In this document: positions 41,640 through 53,500 of the stretch, piece by piece
How positions within the stretch are numbered: position 1 is the stretch's first letter
Layout: each line of letters begins with the position of its first letter
Source: Panopea generosa
Taxonomy: Eukaryota > Mollusca > Bivalvia > Adapedonta > Hiatellidae
Length of the DNA: 64,000 bases
Assembly (NCBI GenBank): GCA_029582155.1
Contig: CM055898.1
Coordinates: 30,011,745-30,075,744, forward strand
Direction of reading: 5' to 3'
Program-made: the position numbers and the translations under genes
The notes under the pieces: model-generated
The model's database searches: none
Told to the model about the DNA's origin: nothing
What the model saw: only the letters and a program-made list of their open reading frames with translations

Positions 41640-41960
41640 GTTTATTCAATATTGAAATATGTCTGCCCAAGTGGTATATTACATATATTCTAAAATATAC
41701 GCCACAAGTTTTAATGATGTAAAAAATGGTAATTAAAACAAAAAAAAGCAAAAAAAGTTTGTAATGTTAAAAAGAGAACACTAAATTTAACTAGACTGCC
41801 AATACAAAGTGTAAAAATATTCTTTACGTTAATAGTGAGAATAGTCAAAACATTAGGCAGACTGAATTTTGTCTGCCTAAATTTTGAGTCTGCCTAATGA
41901 TTATTTATTTATACTTGACGTCTGCCTTATATGTATGATATATATATATATATCAAAGTA
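41640..41960. repeat. TTAGGCAGAC inverted pairs next to an AT microsatellite
   Basis: TTAGGCAGAC at 41853-41862 and its perfect complement GTCTGCCTAA at 41871-41880 form a 10-bp stem with an 8-base loop. Two further CTGCCT(A/T)A copies follow, then an (AT)n tract near 41937. Same association as at 5576-5960. Confidence 0.65.
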
Positions 41961-42129
41961 TGTGAAATGAGATGACTGCCCATAGCAGACCCCTATTTAT
42001 CAGGTATCTGAACTGAGGTTGCTGAGGCCTTTATAAACATCAGGAAGGTGAACCTAACACCTATAGTAGACCTTTAACATTCAAAACAATTAAAACAACT
42101 TTGTACTGTAGTTATAAACAAACATATAA

Positions 42130-43835
42130 GTTGTGCTCTATTCATAAAGTAACCTGTCTCTTGAATTTAACGACACTTATAACCCCATTTAGTCCATGGG
42201 GATGTTGATACATGCTTGGCATCAATGAGGCATCATCAGTTTTAAATAATTACGCATTCAAAAACTATTTAAAAACAACTTTGGACTGAATGTATAAACA
42301 AGAGTAGAATGTGTGCTCTATTTATATAGTAACCTGTCTCTGGTAGTTAACGCCAATTTTAACCACATAATGTCCCTTGGTAAGTTGATACATGCATGAT
42401 ATATTTGAGGCTTTGTCAGTTTAAAGTATTTACACATTTAAAAACTATTTAAAAATAACATTGGACTGAATGTATAAAAAAGCATAGAATGTACGCTTTA
42501 TTTATATAGTAACCTGTCTCTGGTAGTTAATGCCAATTTTAACCACATAAAGACCCTTAATAACGTGATACATGAATTCTTTCATTGAGGCATCGTCAGT
42601 TTTAAGTATGTACACATTTAAAACTATTTAAAAACAACTTTGGACTGAATGTATAAACAAATGTAGAATGTATGCTCTATTTATAATAGTAACCTGTCTC
42701 TGGTAGTTAACGCCAATCTTAACCCCAATATGTCACTTGGTAAGTTGATACATGCATGATATCATAGAGGCGTCATCAGTTCTAAGTATTTACACATTCA
42801 AAAACAATTTAAAACACATTGGACTGAATGTATAAACAAATGTAGAATTTGCACTCTATCTATATAGTAACCTGTCTCTGGTAGTTAACGCCAATTTTAA
42901 CCCCATGTGTCCCTTGGCAAGTTTATACATGCATGATATCATTGACCTATCGTCAGTTTTAAGTATGTTCACATTCAAAACTATTTAAAAACACTTTGGA
43001 CTGAATGTTTAAACAAATGTAGAATGTACACTCTATTTATATAGTGACCTGTCTCTGGTAGTTAACGCCAATTTTAACCCCAATGTGTCCATTGGTAAGC
43101 TGATACATGCATGATATCATTGAGCCATCATCAGTTTTAAGTATGCACACATTCAAAACTATTTAAAAACACTTTGGACCGAATGTTTAAACAAATGTAG
43201 AATGTACGCTCTATTTATATAGTAACCTGTCTCTGGTAGTTAACGCCAATCTTAACCCCAATATGTCCCTTGGTAAGTTGATACATGCATGATACCATAG
43301 AGGCGTCATCAGTTCTAGGTATTTGCACATTCAAAAACAATTAAAAACACGTTGGACTGAATGTATAAACAAATGTAGAATTTGCACTCCATTTATATAG
43401 TAACCTGTCTCTGGTAGTTAACGCAAATTTTGATCCCATTAAGTCCCTTGGCAAGTTTATACATGCATGATATCATTGAGCTATCGTCAGTTTTAAGTTT
43501 TTACACATTTAAAAACTATTTAAATCTCGTTGGACTGAATGTATAAACAAATGTAGAATTTACACTTTATTGATATAGTAACCTGTCTCTGGTAGTTAAC
43601 GCAAATTTTTACCCCATTAACTCCCTTGGTAAGTTCATACATGCATGGTAGGCCTATCATTGAGGCTTTATCAGTTATCAGTATTTACACATTTAAAAAA
43701 AATATTTAAAAACACTTTGGACTGAATGTATATACAAATGTATCATTTACCCTCTATTTATATAGTAACCTGTCTCTTGTATGTAACGTTAATGTAAAAC
43801 CCCAATAAGTCCCTTGATAAGATGATACAGTTATA
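42130..43835. repeat. 178-180 bp satellite, about 10 copies
   Basis: The block AACCTGTCTCTGGTAGTTAACGCC recurs near 42151, 42331, 42511, 42691, 42869, 43046, 43224, 43402, 43580 and 43767. Each unit also has TTGATACATGCATGATATCATTGAGG and TTTGGACTGAATGTATAAAC. Outer copies are more diverged. Confidence 0.95.
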
Positions 43836-44514
43836 ACGAATCACATGATTGCTATCGGAAGTTTTTTTTCCTCTTCTTTTCCTACCATTCATTTTATTTA
43901 TGCATAGATTGAGAATCCCAACAAATCGTACTTCTACACGTACAGATGACAACAATATCATTTTAAGTATTCGGAAAGTGTATTAAGAATGTGTCAATCA
44001 TTACACCTCATGCATATGTAATACCTGTCTCAGAAAGTTGTCATTTATCCTTCGAGTTTTCAAACATTCAACTTATCTTAATCATATGCGACGCTTGCGA
44101 ATTGAAACGCAGCCCTGGTAACCTGGCAACAGGCTCCCATAATGCATTACTACAACAACAACAACAAAACAAGGCTGCTGAAACCAATCTGATCATCTCG
44201 GCCTTTATGCTATGCAATAGACCTCTGACATAATAAGGCGCCATTTTGAAACTATTTTCAGTCACATGATAAAATAAAATGGCGGCCCCCTTATGTCACC
44301 TTATATACATGTACGTTGAAAATATAAACATTGGTTAATCAAGACTGATATTTTGAATTTCCCTATAAACATGACCCATGTCGAGTGTATAAATAAAAAA
44401 ATCGATATAGTAACGCCATATATTCAACTTAATGACGGATACATAATTTGTTACTTTCACGCGAATGAACACAGACTTGTAACACAGGCGAATAGCGTTG
44501 GTGTATTCTAGAGC
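43836..44514. other. Unassigned sequence upstream of the TIR element
   Basis: Contains a short (CAA)n run at about 44151-44170 and an AAAATGGCGGCC motif at 44276-44287. The open frames here are short and unlike known proteins. Confidence 0.4.
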
Positions 44515-47500
44515 TACAGACCCTAAACAGCTCAAGTACCCCATAATTGCACTCCGTTTGCGCTCAGTTTGCACTCCGTTCGCGCTCCGTTCGCGCTTAG
44601 TTCGCGCTCCGTTTGCGTGCACTCGATTAAACGCGGTTAATTTAATGCACTCACAAACGCAAGTATTCGCTCATGAGCGCTGTATAGCTGAGTGCTCTAT
44701 ATTATTACTCCTCTTAGCGTTCGCTTCGTTCAGCGTTCACTCAACGTTCAGTTTGCTCAGTTCGGTTTCCGGCCCATAACCAATCGCAACATCTCAACTC
44801 TTTAAAATGATTATATATTGACTTTTTAATTTAATCTGTTCCCATGGAGCAATAAAATGTACCCATAGGATTTAGTCAAGGTAAATTAATTCATAATCCG
44901 ATTGTTTGTCTACATATTATGTCACCCGCTGGGCGAAAGGTTGAACTAGTATCGATAGTAGGCATGTTTAACGGAAGTGTCTATGTTTTGATATGTGATC
45001 AGTGGTCTGGGCGATCAAAGAATATCGCACGTTATACCGGCTTCTGTTATCCAGACTGACATGTGTTTGCGTCAGTATCTTCTTTGATATACAGTAAGCC
45101 GTTTGTTACAGGAAAGCAATAAAGTTTGTCCACACAATTTACATATACATCATCAACATAAACTAAATAATATATATTGTTATTAATAATTAAATTTAAT
45201 TAATAATTCTATACTGTTGATACCTCGTTGGCCTTATAATAATCCATAAATCTGCTCAGTGTAAGCAGTGACTAATCAACATGTGGATATATCACTGGTT
45301 TTGTTAATGTTCAAACTAAAATAAGCTTTATTATCAATACTATGCACTGCATGGGTGATGAAAAATTTATTATAATCCGTGCGATGCAATTTGACATTAT
45401 AATAAATGATTTTTGAAAAATAATAATCTTGTAGTGTTTTTCTCGATTTGGGTCCAAATGTGGCTTTACTAAACTTAAAAAAGATATTCTGTTATTTTAA
45501 GTTTTTATAATTATTTTCGTCATCATTATGTATATAAATATACTTGCAATGAACTTTTTTCAGTGGGTTTCTCAAATTATTCTTTTACTGATAGTATGCT
45601 TTATGTTAATATATTATTTAAAATGACAAACTATATTAAACTTGTTTGAAACTACACCCACTGTGCTATACCGCTAATTATATGACATGCAACAACACAC
45701 CCGTGGTGTTAATTACGTTATGTCACATGCCAGTGAGAGCCGTGTCAATTAAGTTATATGCTAAAGCGGTGACTTATCGGTCTATTGACCATGGAAGATA
45801 TGTATGATTTCATTTTGATTGTAATTCGTGCCAGATGGATGATTCTAAATTGAGCCAACATTATGTGATTGAAAAGAAAATATAAAAAAGAAAAACTGCC
45901 AGCCAATTAACAACAAATACAAAAATCATTTAAAATATTTGTTATTCGAAGTTTCAGAACGCTTTAGTATGTAAATATCATGATGTTAATATCATTAAAT
46001 TAACGAACCGAAAACCCCACGCCAGTTCTGAATGAATGGTAGAAAGTGTGACATACACGTATTAAGGGATGTGTATTCAGGGCTGTCATTTTACCACAGC
46101 TGCCATACCGATTTCGTATAAAAAAACGGATCAAAATTGTTAATTTACAAAATAAAACAATCCTACAATTTTAAAACTAATAAAAATTAAAGACATGTCT
46201 CTAAATAATTCCTTGTAAAAATGTAGTATTTTATTTGTATTATTTTTTACTTTCATTATTTTTTTTTTATTTTTTTAAATATTATTATCATTGGAGCTGT
46301 TATTATAATATACATGTACATATTGACTAATTGATTTGTCACAGTTTTTATACTGGATACGTGCGTACGTGCATCTGGTCAGTCGTTCACAATTAATATA
46401 ACAATTTAATTACTATTATGAAGGCAGAGTTGCATGGCAATCATCAAAACAGATACCCATGGTGAGAACCACATGTGTGTCAATAAATAGTTAATTTGTG
46501 ATTTATCGGTCCATTGATCACGAAGAAGTTTATTTAAACCTTCCTCATGATCAAAAGCTGTTCTTTAGTCAATATAAAATCACAACCTCAAAAAGGTCAC
46601 CTAGAAATTTACGTTTACTAGTTTTTATTTCCTGTGTCTAATGTGTTATTTCGGTCTGTCGTGTTAATCTGGCATACATACATTTATTTTACATTAATTT
46701 AATTTAGCTTCATTGTGAAGTAAGCTCGGAGCTTATGCATTCTCCAGTGCATTCCCTTATTAGATCTGGTACTGAATTGTGTTTCGAGAGGTCGGGTAGA
46801 GCCTGGGTCAAACTCGCGACCTCTGCCGTCTGAAGCCAGCACCCTATCCGCTGTACTACTGACCCACTTTATATTTTAGAATACAATTAATTTATTACTA
46901 TTATTTTAATGAGATGTGCACGAGTATAATGTTTTCACTTTAATTACAATATAACAGATTAACGTAGATTTGTTCACAACTAAGCACAAACTCAGTGTAA
47001 CTATGTTTGGGGAAAATATAAAACTAAAGTCCAAGTTAAATTGAAAATTTGTAATTTTTATTTTGCCGAAATACCCAAACAAACAGAATCATAATCATAT
47101 AATTTTCCGCATATCTATGTTTTGTTTGATTCACGCATGCTTTGTTATTTTTGTATCTGAAGCAGTATACGCTTAAATCGAAATAAAGTACATGTTTTGT
47201 ATGTTCTATAACTAATTTATATCGAAATAACACGGCAAATATTGAATTCATATTACATCTTTTCGAATTGTTATTTACACAATATATATAATTATTTAAT
47301 ATATTTTTGTTGCGCAAACCACATCATGCTTAAACATGCAACTAAATTAGCCTTGAAACCGTAGATAACCATTGATGTGTCATCTATTGTATGATAGGTA
47401 TTGTAAACATTATTGTATTGATCAGCTAAATATTGATATTTATGTTATAATTGATAAATTATTGACCAAAATAAGTTTTATCATGCGTCTTACAATAAAA

Positions 47501-47934
47501 CATTTATATACACTACATGGTTTATATTTATGTGAAAGAACATTTCTTTGTTATCTCGATTTTAAGTATCGACTTCACGATCAAATAATGAAAAAGAGTG
47601 TATCCGAATGAACGAGTGCACTCAGTAGCGCACGAATATTTCTGTTATCAGTTATCTTACTGTGTCTAGCGTATACTGCATATACTGCGCATATGAGTGC
47701 ACTCAGCGTATCTGAGAGCATTCAGCGTGTCTGAGTGCACTCGATCTATTTCATGCGTTCAGGAGTGCGTTTATTATTTAAAATCCAGCGTTTGCTTACG
47801 GTCCAAGTCCGCTCCGTCAGCGCTCAATCTGCGCTCCGTTTGCGCTCCGTCTGCGCTACGCTCGCGCTCCGCTTACGCTCTTAGTGCACTCCATTTGCGT
47901 GCATTTGGGGTACTAGAGCGGTTTAGGGTCTGTA
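44515..47934. mobile_element. 3.4-kb DNA element with 29-bp terminal inverted repeats, no transposase seen
   Basis: Left end TACAGACCCTAAACAGCTCA.. (44515-44543) is the reverse complement, with two mismatches, of the right end ..AGCGGTTTAGGGTCTGTA (47906-47934). Flanking or included TA suggests a TA target site. Both ends carry sub-terminal GCGCTCCGTTTGCGCTC repeats in the same direction (44560-44635 and 47815-47885). The 44,800-47,640 interior is AT-rich, with a SINE at 46690 and no recognisable transposase, so it is probably non-autonomous. Confidence 0.7.
46690..46865 (-). mobile_element. tRNA-derived SINE
   Basis: Minus strand head GGGTCAGTAGTACAGCGGATAGGG and GTCGCGAGTTTGACCC give A- and B-box-like blocks. 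The tail (TTAGCTTCATTGTGAAG on the plus strand) matches the family member at 11712. It is inserted inside the 44.5-47.9 kb element. Confidence 0.7.
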
Positions 47935-48827
47935 TACACAAGGTGTATTATGGACTTAGACCAGAAACCAGGGGGTCAAAATGGTCGTACCATAGAAAAT
48001 TGACAGTGGTCGTTCAAGATGGTGTGAGTGTGAAAATGCACTTGACAGGTACTATTGCAATGTGAAATTGTGAAGGGAATATATTTTCCCAGAGAATGGT
48101 GCAGAATTGAGTGGACTGGTAGCTATAACACACAGACGGGACTATTTCTTAGACGGTAAGAATTTTGCATAATTTGGCTGATTTGACCCCTGTATGTGAA
48201 ATAGGGACACCTACTTTCGCTTTGAGCAAAATTGTGAAATTGGAAGCAGTTAATGCCCATGTTTTTAACTGTTTTTTGTATTCTGCTTGAACTAAATATG
48301 AATTCTGGAAATTCTCATTGAGTTTGAAGCACAACTGTAAGTGTGACAGTCTACTGTGCTAATATTACGGTCTATGTGAAATTAATAGTGGGCCAGTTTC
48401 TGTATACGGAGGATACGGAAATACCCGATGTTTCACGATTGTGCTGAAACAAGGACAGGTGCTCGTTTGCTATTAAAAAGTAATGGAGGAACAAAGTTTC
48501 AAATCATTTAATGGTGGCAATTTCTTACAATTTAATGGTGGCATTTTATTGCAACAATGTTGAATTGTGAGAGGGATTTTTGAGGCCCTCACGGGGGTTT
48601 TGGAGATCTGGAGAACATGGACATTTATTTTCAGAAATCAGGGGAACATTGGTCATTACTTTCAGAGATCCAATGATCAAAGGCCTAATTTTACAGATCT
48701 AGGGATATTGTCCTTAATGAAAAAGTACCTTATTTGATCAATTTATCAGACATATAATCAAAGATAGGCAACTGGAGGAACTTGTCTAGATTTCAGGTGG
48801 CACATTTTGGCTTTTTCTAGTTTAGTT

Positions 48828-49015
48828 TGAACTTATTTATTTTACTTCGATTTTGAAAGAAGTTCTTACGACTTCGACAAATCACGCTCAAAGTCTTCCT
48901 TAAGTACTAAGCATATGTGAAAAAAGTGTCTTGCTCAAGGACACCACACGTTGTTATGGCGAAGGATTGAAATACCCACGACCCTCTGATCACGGGTTCT
49001 GTGTTTTACCGTTTT
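48828..49015 (-). mobile_element. Degenerate SINE-like copy
   Basis: Plus strand carries TTTTACTTCGATTTTGAAAGAAG, GTGTCTTGCTCAAGGACACCACACG and CACGACCCTCTGATCACGGG, the tail, body and head blocks seen in the copies at 46690 and 63660. The promoter boxes are damaged. Confidence 0.5.
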
Positions 49016-50516
49016 CTAAATCATGGAAACACACATCCTCCAGAATCAAACTACGTATTTTTGTGATTATGGCATCAAAACAAAGGGCTTGATTTGGATT
49101 ATTTTTTTATTTTTTAAATTTAAAGAAATGAATAATTTTACGCTTAAGTTTTTTTTTGTGTGATCATTTTCTCTTTTTAAGCACATTTTTGAAATAAGAT
49201 ATAAGAAAAACGACTTCAATAAATATTAAATGAAACTTTCGCCACCGATGGTAAACTTACTGCTTCATCTTTCTACCTAATATTTCTATTTTTATTGTGT
49301 TTTGTTTAAACGTACATGGTATTTGTTAAAACAAGACTACCGTTTTTTTGTTTAAAAATCTTTTTTTCTCGTGAAATTTCAACATATTTCCATTTCAATC
49401 CGTAATAATTTAAATTCAGACGAAAAATATTAAATAATTGATAATTGGAAAACTATAGTAACACATACCAATCATCAACTGTTTCATGGGGACACCACTT
49501 CGTGGGGAGTATCAGACGTTTTGTGGGGTTTACTAGACAACAAAACGGGGTTTATCGGATATTGAAATCTTGTGGTGTTCATCGGACAGCTTATTGAAAT
49601 ATTCATCAGGGGTTTATCGAATATATTTATTTTCATTCAAATAGTTGTTTATAATAAAATAAAGCATATATTTGTATTAATTAATTATTCAACACAATTT
49701 ATTTCATCAAATAAATGCAAAATTGACAACTAGTTTAACATTTGTGCTTTAAATGCAATATAAAAAAATTGTCGCCAGTCTGTCTGGGTGAAAACTTGAG
49801 AGGAACAGTGTTTACAAAACTGATCTCTTCCAATCAGATATCACCTCATATATCGTCACAGTACATAACACCTATATGTTACCCATGATGTGTATTGGCT
49901 GCTTTGATAGGGTCTAAAAACAAGTGTGGTACATGCAGAACACTGAAAATAGTACATATAAACATAATATCTCGGACAAGTTCTTGAACTTGCCAAAATC
50001 GGATTATTAATGTCGGAGTTATGACACTTGAAACATAAAAAATTACACTATTTGTAGTCTGAGAAAAAGCATGTAAATTAAAGTAATTTAGTGTGATTTT
50101 CTGCGGTAACACTTGCTCATTTTGAAAAGGTTGTGTTTATAATGTGTTTCTATAAACAGTTGTTTTATTTGTTACATCTTTCATTTGTGGAGTTAAAACA
50201 CAATTACATTTTTGTAGGAATCTTTTGGTCTGGCAATATACCTGGATATATATGGTAAATTGCAATCAGGCTATAACAATGACTCGGGGCCATGACAGTT
50301 ATTTCATTTTGGAAAGAGCTCAGTTATTTTGATAAACTACCAACAATATTCTCAAAACGCCACAAGGAAAGTCAGATGAACGATCAATTTAAGATCTTAG
50401 ACAACCCTTGTTTCTGGAGTAGAGAGTATAAAAAGCTTATTTTTCAATAAATACAACACATCTTAATTCATGTGTTTTTTAATAAAGCTATATCTACACC
50501 ATGAAGCAGGAAAAAT
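49016..50516. other. Unassigned AT-rich sequence before the satellite
   Basis: No gene or element recognised. A short degenerate set of GTGGGG..TATC(A/G)GA motifs at 49490-49620 may be an old minisatellite. Confidence 0.4.
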
Positions 50517-53500
50517 GATTATGTTAACTGATTGTCTTTATGCTGAAACATATATGATCTTTATAATAGAAAACGGCGTAGTCAATGCGATGCTGAAACC
50601 TAAGTGGTCTCTACAATAGAACACGGCAGAGTCAACGCTGTATTTAAACATATTAGGTCTCTACATTAGATCACGGCGTAGAAAACGCTATGCTTAAACC
50701 TAAGTGGTCTCTACTATAACGCTATGCTGAAACCTAAGTGGTCTCTACAATAGAGCACGGTGTAGTCAACGCTGTATTTAAACATATGTGGTCTCTATAT
50801 TAGATCACGGCATAGAAAACGCTATGCTTAAACCTAAGTGGTCTCTACGTTAACGCTATGCTGAAACCTAAGTGTTTTCTACAATAGAGCACGGCGTAGT
50901 CAACGCTGAAAATAAACATATGTGGTCTCTTCATTAGATCAGGGCGTAGAAAACGCTATGCTTAAACCTAAGTGGTCTCTACTATAACGCTATGCTGAAA
51001 TCTAAGTGGTCTCTACAATAGAGCACGACGTAGTCAACGCTATACTGAAACCTAAGTGGTCTCTACAATAGATCACGGCGTAGTCAACGCTATGCTGAAA
51101 CACATATGGTCTCTACAATAGATAACGGCGTAGTCAACGCTATGCTGAAACCTAAGCGGTCTCTACGATAGATCACGGCGTAGTCAACGTTATGCTGAAA
51201 CATATATGGTCTTTATAATAGATAACGGCATAGTCAACGCTTTGCTGAAACCTAAGTGGTCTCTACAATAGAACACGGCGTAGTCAACGCTGTATTTAAA
51301 CATATGTGGTCTCTACATTAGATCACGGCGTAGAAAACGCTATGCTTAAACCTAAGTGGTCTCTACTATAACGCTATGCTGAAACCTAAGTGGTCTCTAC
51401 AATAGAGCACGGCGTAGTCAACGCTGTATTTAAACTTATGTGGTCTCTACATTAGATCACGGCGAATAAAAGCCATGCTTAAACCTAAGTGGTCTCTACT
51501 ATAACGCTATGCTTAAACCTAAGTGGTCTCTACAATAGAGCACGGCGTAGTCAACGCTATGCTGAAACCTTAGAGTGGTCTCTACTATAATGCTATGCTG
51601 AAACCTAAGTGGTGTTATAATAGAGCACAGCGTAGTCAACGCTATGCTGAAACCTAAGTGGTCTCTAAAATAGATAACGGCGTAGTCAACGCTATGCTGA
51701 AACATATGTGGTCTCTACAATAGATCACGGCGTTGTCCATTCTATGCTGAAACATATATGGTCTCTACAATCGATCACTGCGTAGTCAACGTTATGCTTA
51801 AACCTAAGTGGTCTCCACTTTATACCACGGAGTAGTCAACACTATGCTGAAACCTAAGTGGTCTCTACAATAGATCACGGCATAGTCAACGCTATGCTGA
51901 AACACATATGGTCTCTACAATAGATAACGGCGTAGTCAACGCTATGCTGAAACCTAAGCGGTCTCTACAATAGATCACGGCGTAGTCAACGCTATGCTGA
52001 AACATATATGGTCTTTATAATAGATAACGGCTTAGTCAACGCTTTGCTGAAACCTAAGTGGTCTCTACAATAGAACACGGCGTAGTCAACGCTGTATTTA
52101 AACATATGTGGTCTCTACATTAGATCACGGCGTAGAAAACGCTGTGCTTAAACCTAAGTGGTCTCTACTATAACGCTATGCTGAAACCTAAGTGGTCTCT
52201 ACAATAGAGCACGGCGTAGTCAACGCTGTATTTAAACTTATGTGGTCTCTACATTAGATCACGGCGAATAAAAGCCATGCTTAAACCTAAGTGGTCTCTA
52301 CTATAACGCTATGCTTAAACCTAAGTGGTCTCTACAATAGAGCACAGCGTAGTCAACGCTATGCTGAAACCTAAGTGGTCTCTACTATAACGCTATGCTG
52401 AAACCTAAGTGGTTTCTACAATAGAGCACAGCGTAGTAAATGCTATGCTGAAACCTAAGTGGTCTCTACAATAGATAACAGCGTAGTCAACGCTATGCTG
52501 AAACATATGTGGTCTCTACAATAGATCACGGCGTTGTCAACTCTATGCTGAAACATATATGGTCTCTACAATCGATCACTGCGTAGTCAACGTTATGCTT
52601 AAACCTAAGTGGTCTCCACTTTATACCACGGAGTAGTCAACGCTATCCTGAAACCTAAGTGGTCTCTATAATAGATCACGGCGTAGTCAACGCTATGCTG
52701 AAACACATATGGTCTCTACAATAGATAACGGCGTAGTCAACGCTATGCTGAAACCTAAGCGGTCTCTACAATAGATCACGGCGTAGTCAACGCTATGCTG
52801 AAACATATATGGTCTTTATAATAGATAACGGCGTAGTCAACGCTTTGCTGAAACCTAAGTGGTCTCTACAATAGAACACGGCGTAGTCAACGCTGTATTT
52901 AAACATATGTGGTCTCTACATTAGATCACAGCGTAGAAAACGCTGTGCTTAAACCTAAGTGGTCTCTACTATAACGCTATGCTGAAACCTAAGTGGTCTC
53001 TACAATAGAGCACGGCGTAGTCAACGCTGTATTTAAACTTATGTGGTCTCTACATTAGATCACGGCGAATAAAAGCCATGCTTAAACCTAAGTGGTCTCT
53101 ACTATAACGCTATGCTTAAACCTAAGTGGTCTCTACAATAGAGCACAGCGTAGTCAACGCTATGCTGAAACCTAAGTGGTCTCTACTATAACGCTATGCT
53201 GAAACCTTAGTGGTTTTTACAATAGAGCACAGCGTAGTAAATGCTATGCTGAAACCTAAGTGGTCTCTACAATAGATAACGGCGTAGTCAAAGCTATGCT
53301 GAAACATATGTGGTCTCTACAATAGATCACGGTGTTGTCAACTCTATGCTGAAACATATATGGTCTCTACAATCGATCACTGCGTAGTCAACGTTATGCT
53401 TAAACCTAAGTGGTCTCCACTTTATACTACGGAGTAGTCAACGCTATGCTGAAACCTAAGTGGTCTCTACAATAGATCACGGCGTAGTCAACGCTATGCT

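Noticed and set aside
44335-44779. Open frames with ALRLRSV / RTKRERSANG repeats on both strands
   Set aside because: They come from the sub-terminal GCGCTCCGTTTGCGCTC repeats of the TIR element.
51499-51705. 68-codon minus-strand frame in the satellite
   Set aside because: Repeat-driven frame (LRFQHSVDYAV repeated); the array has no other coding sign.
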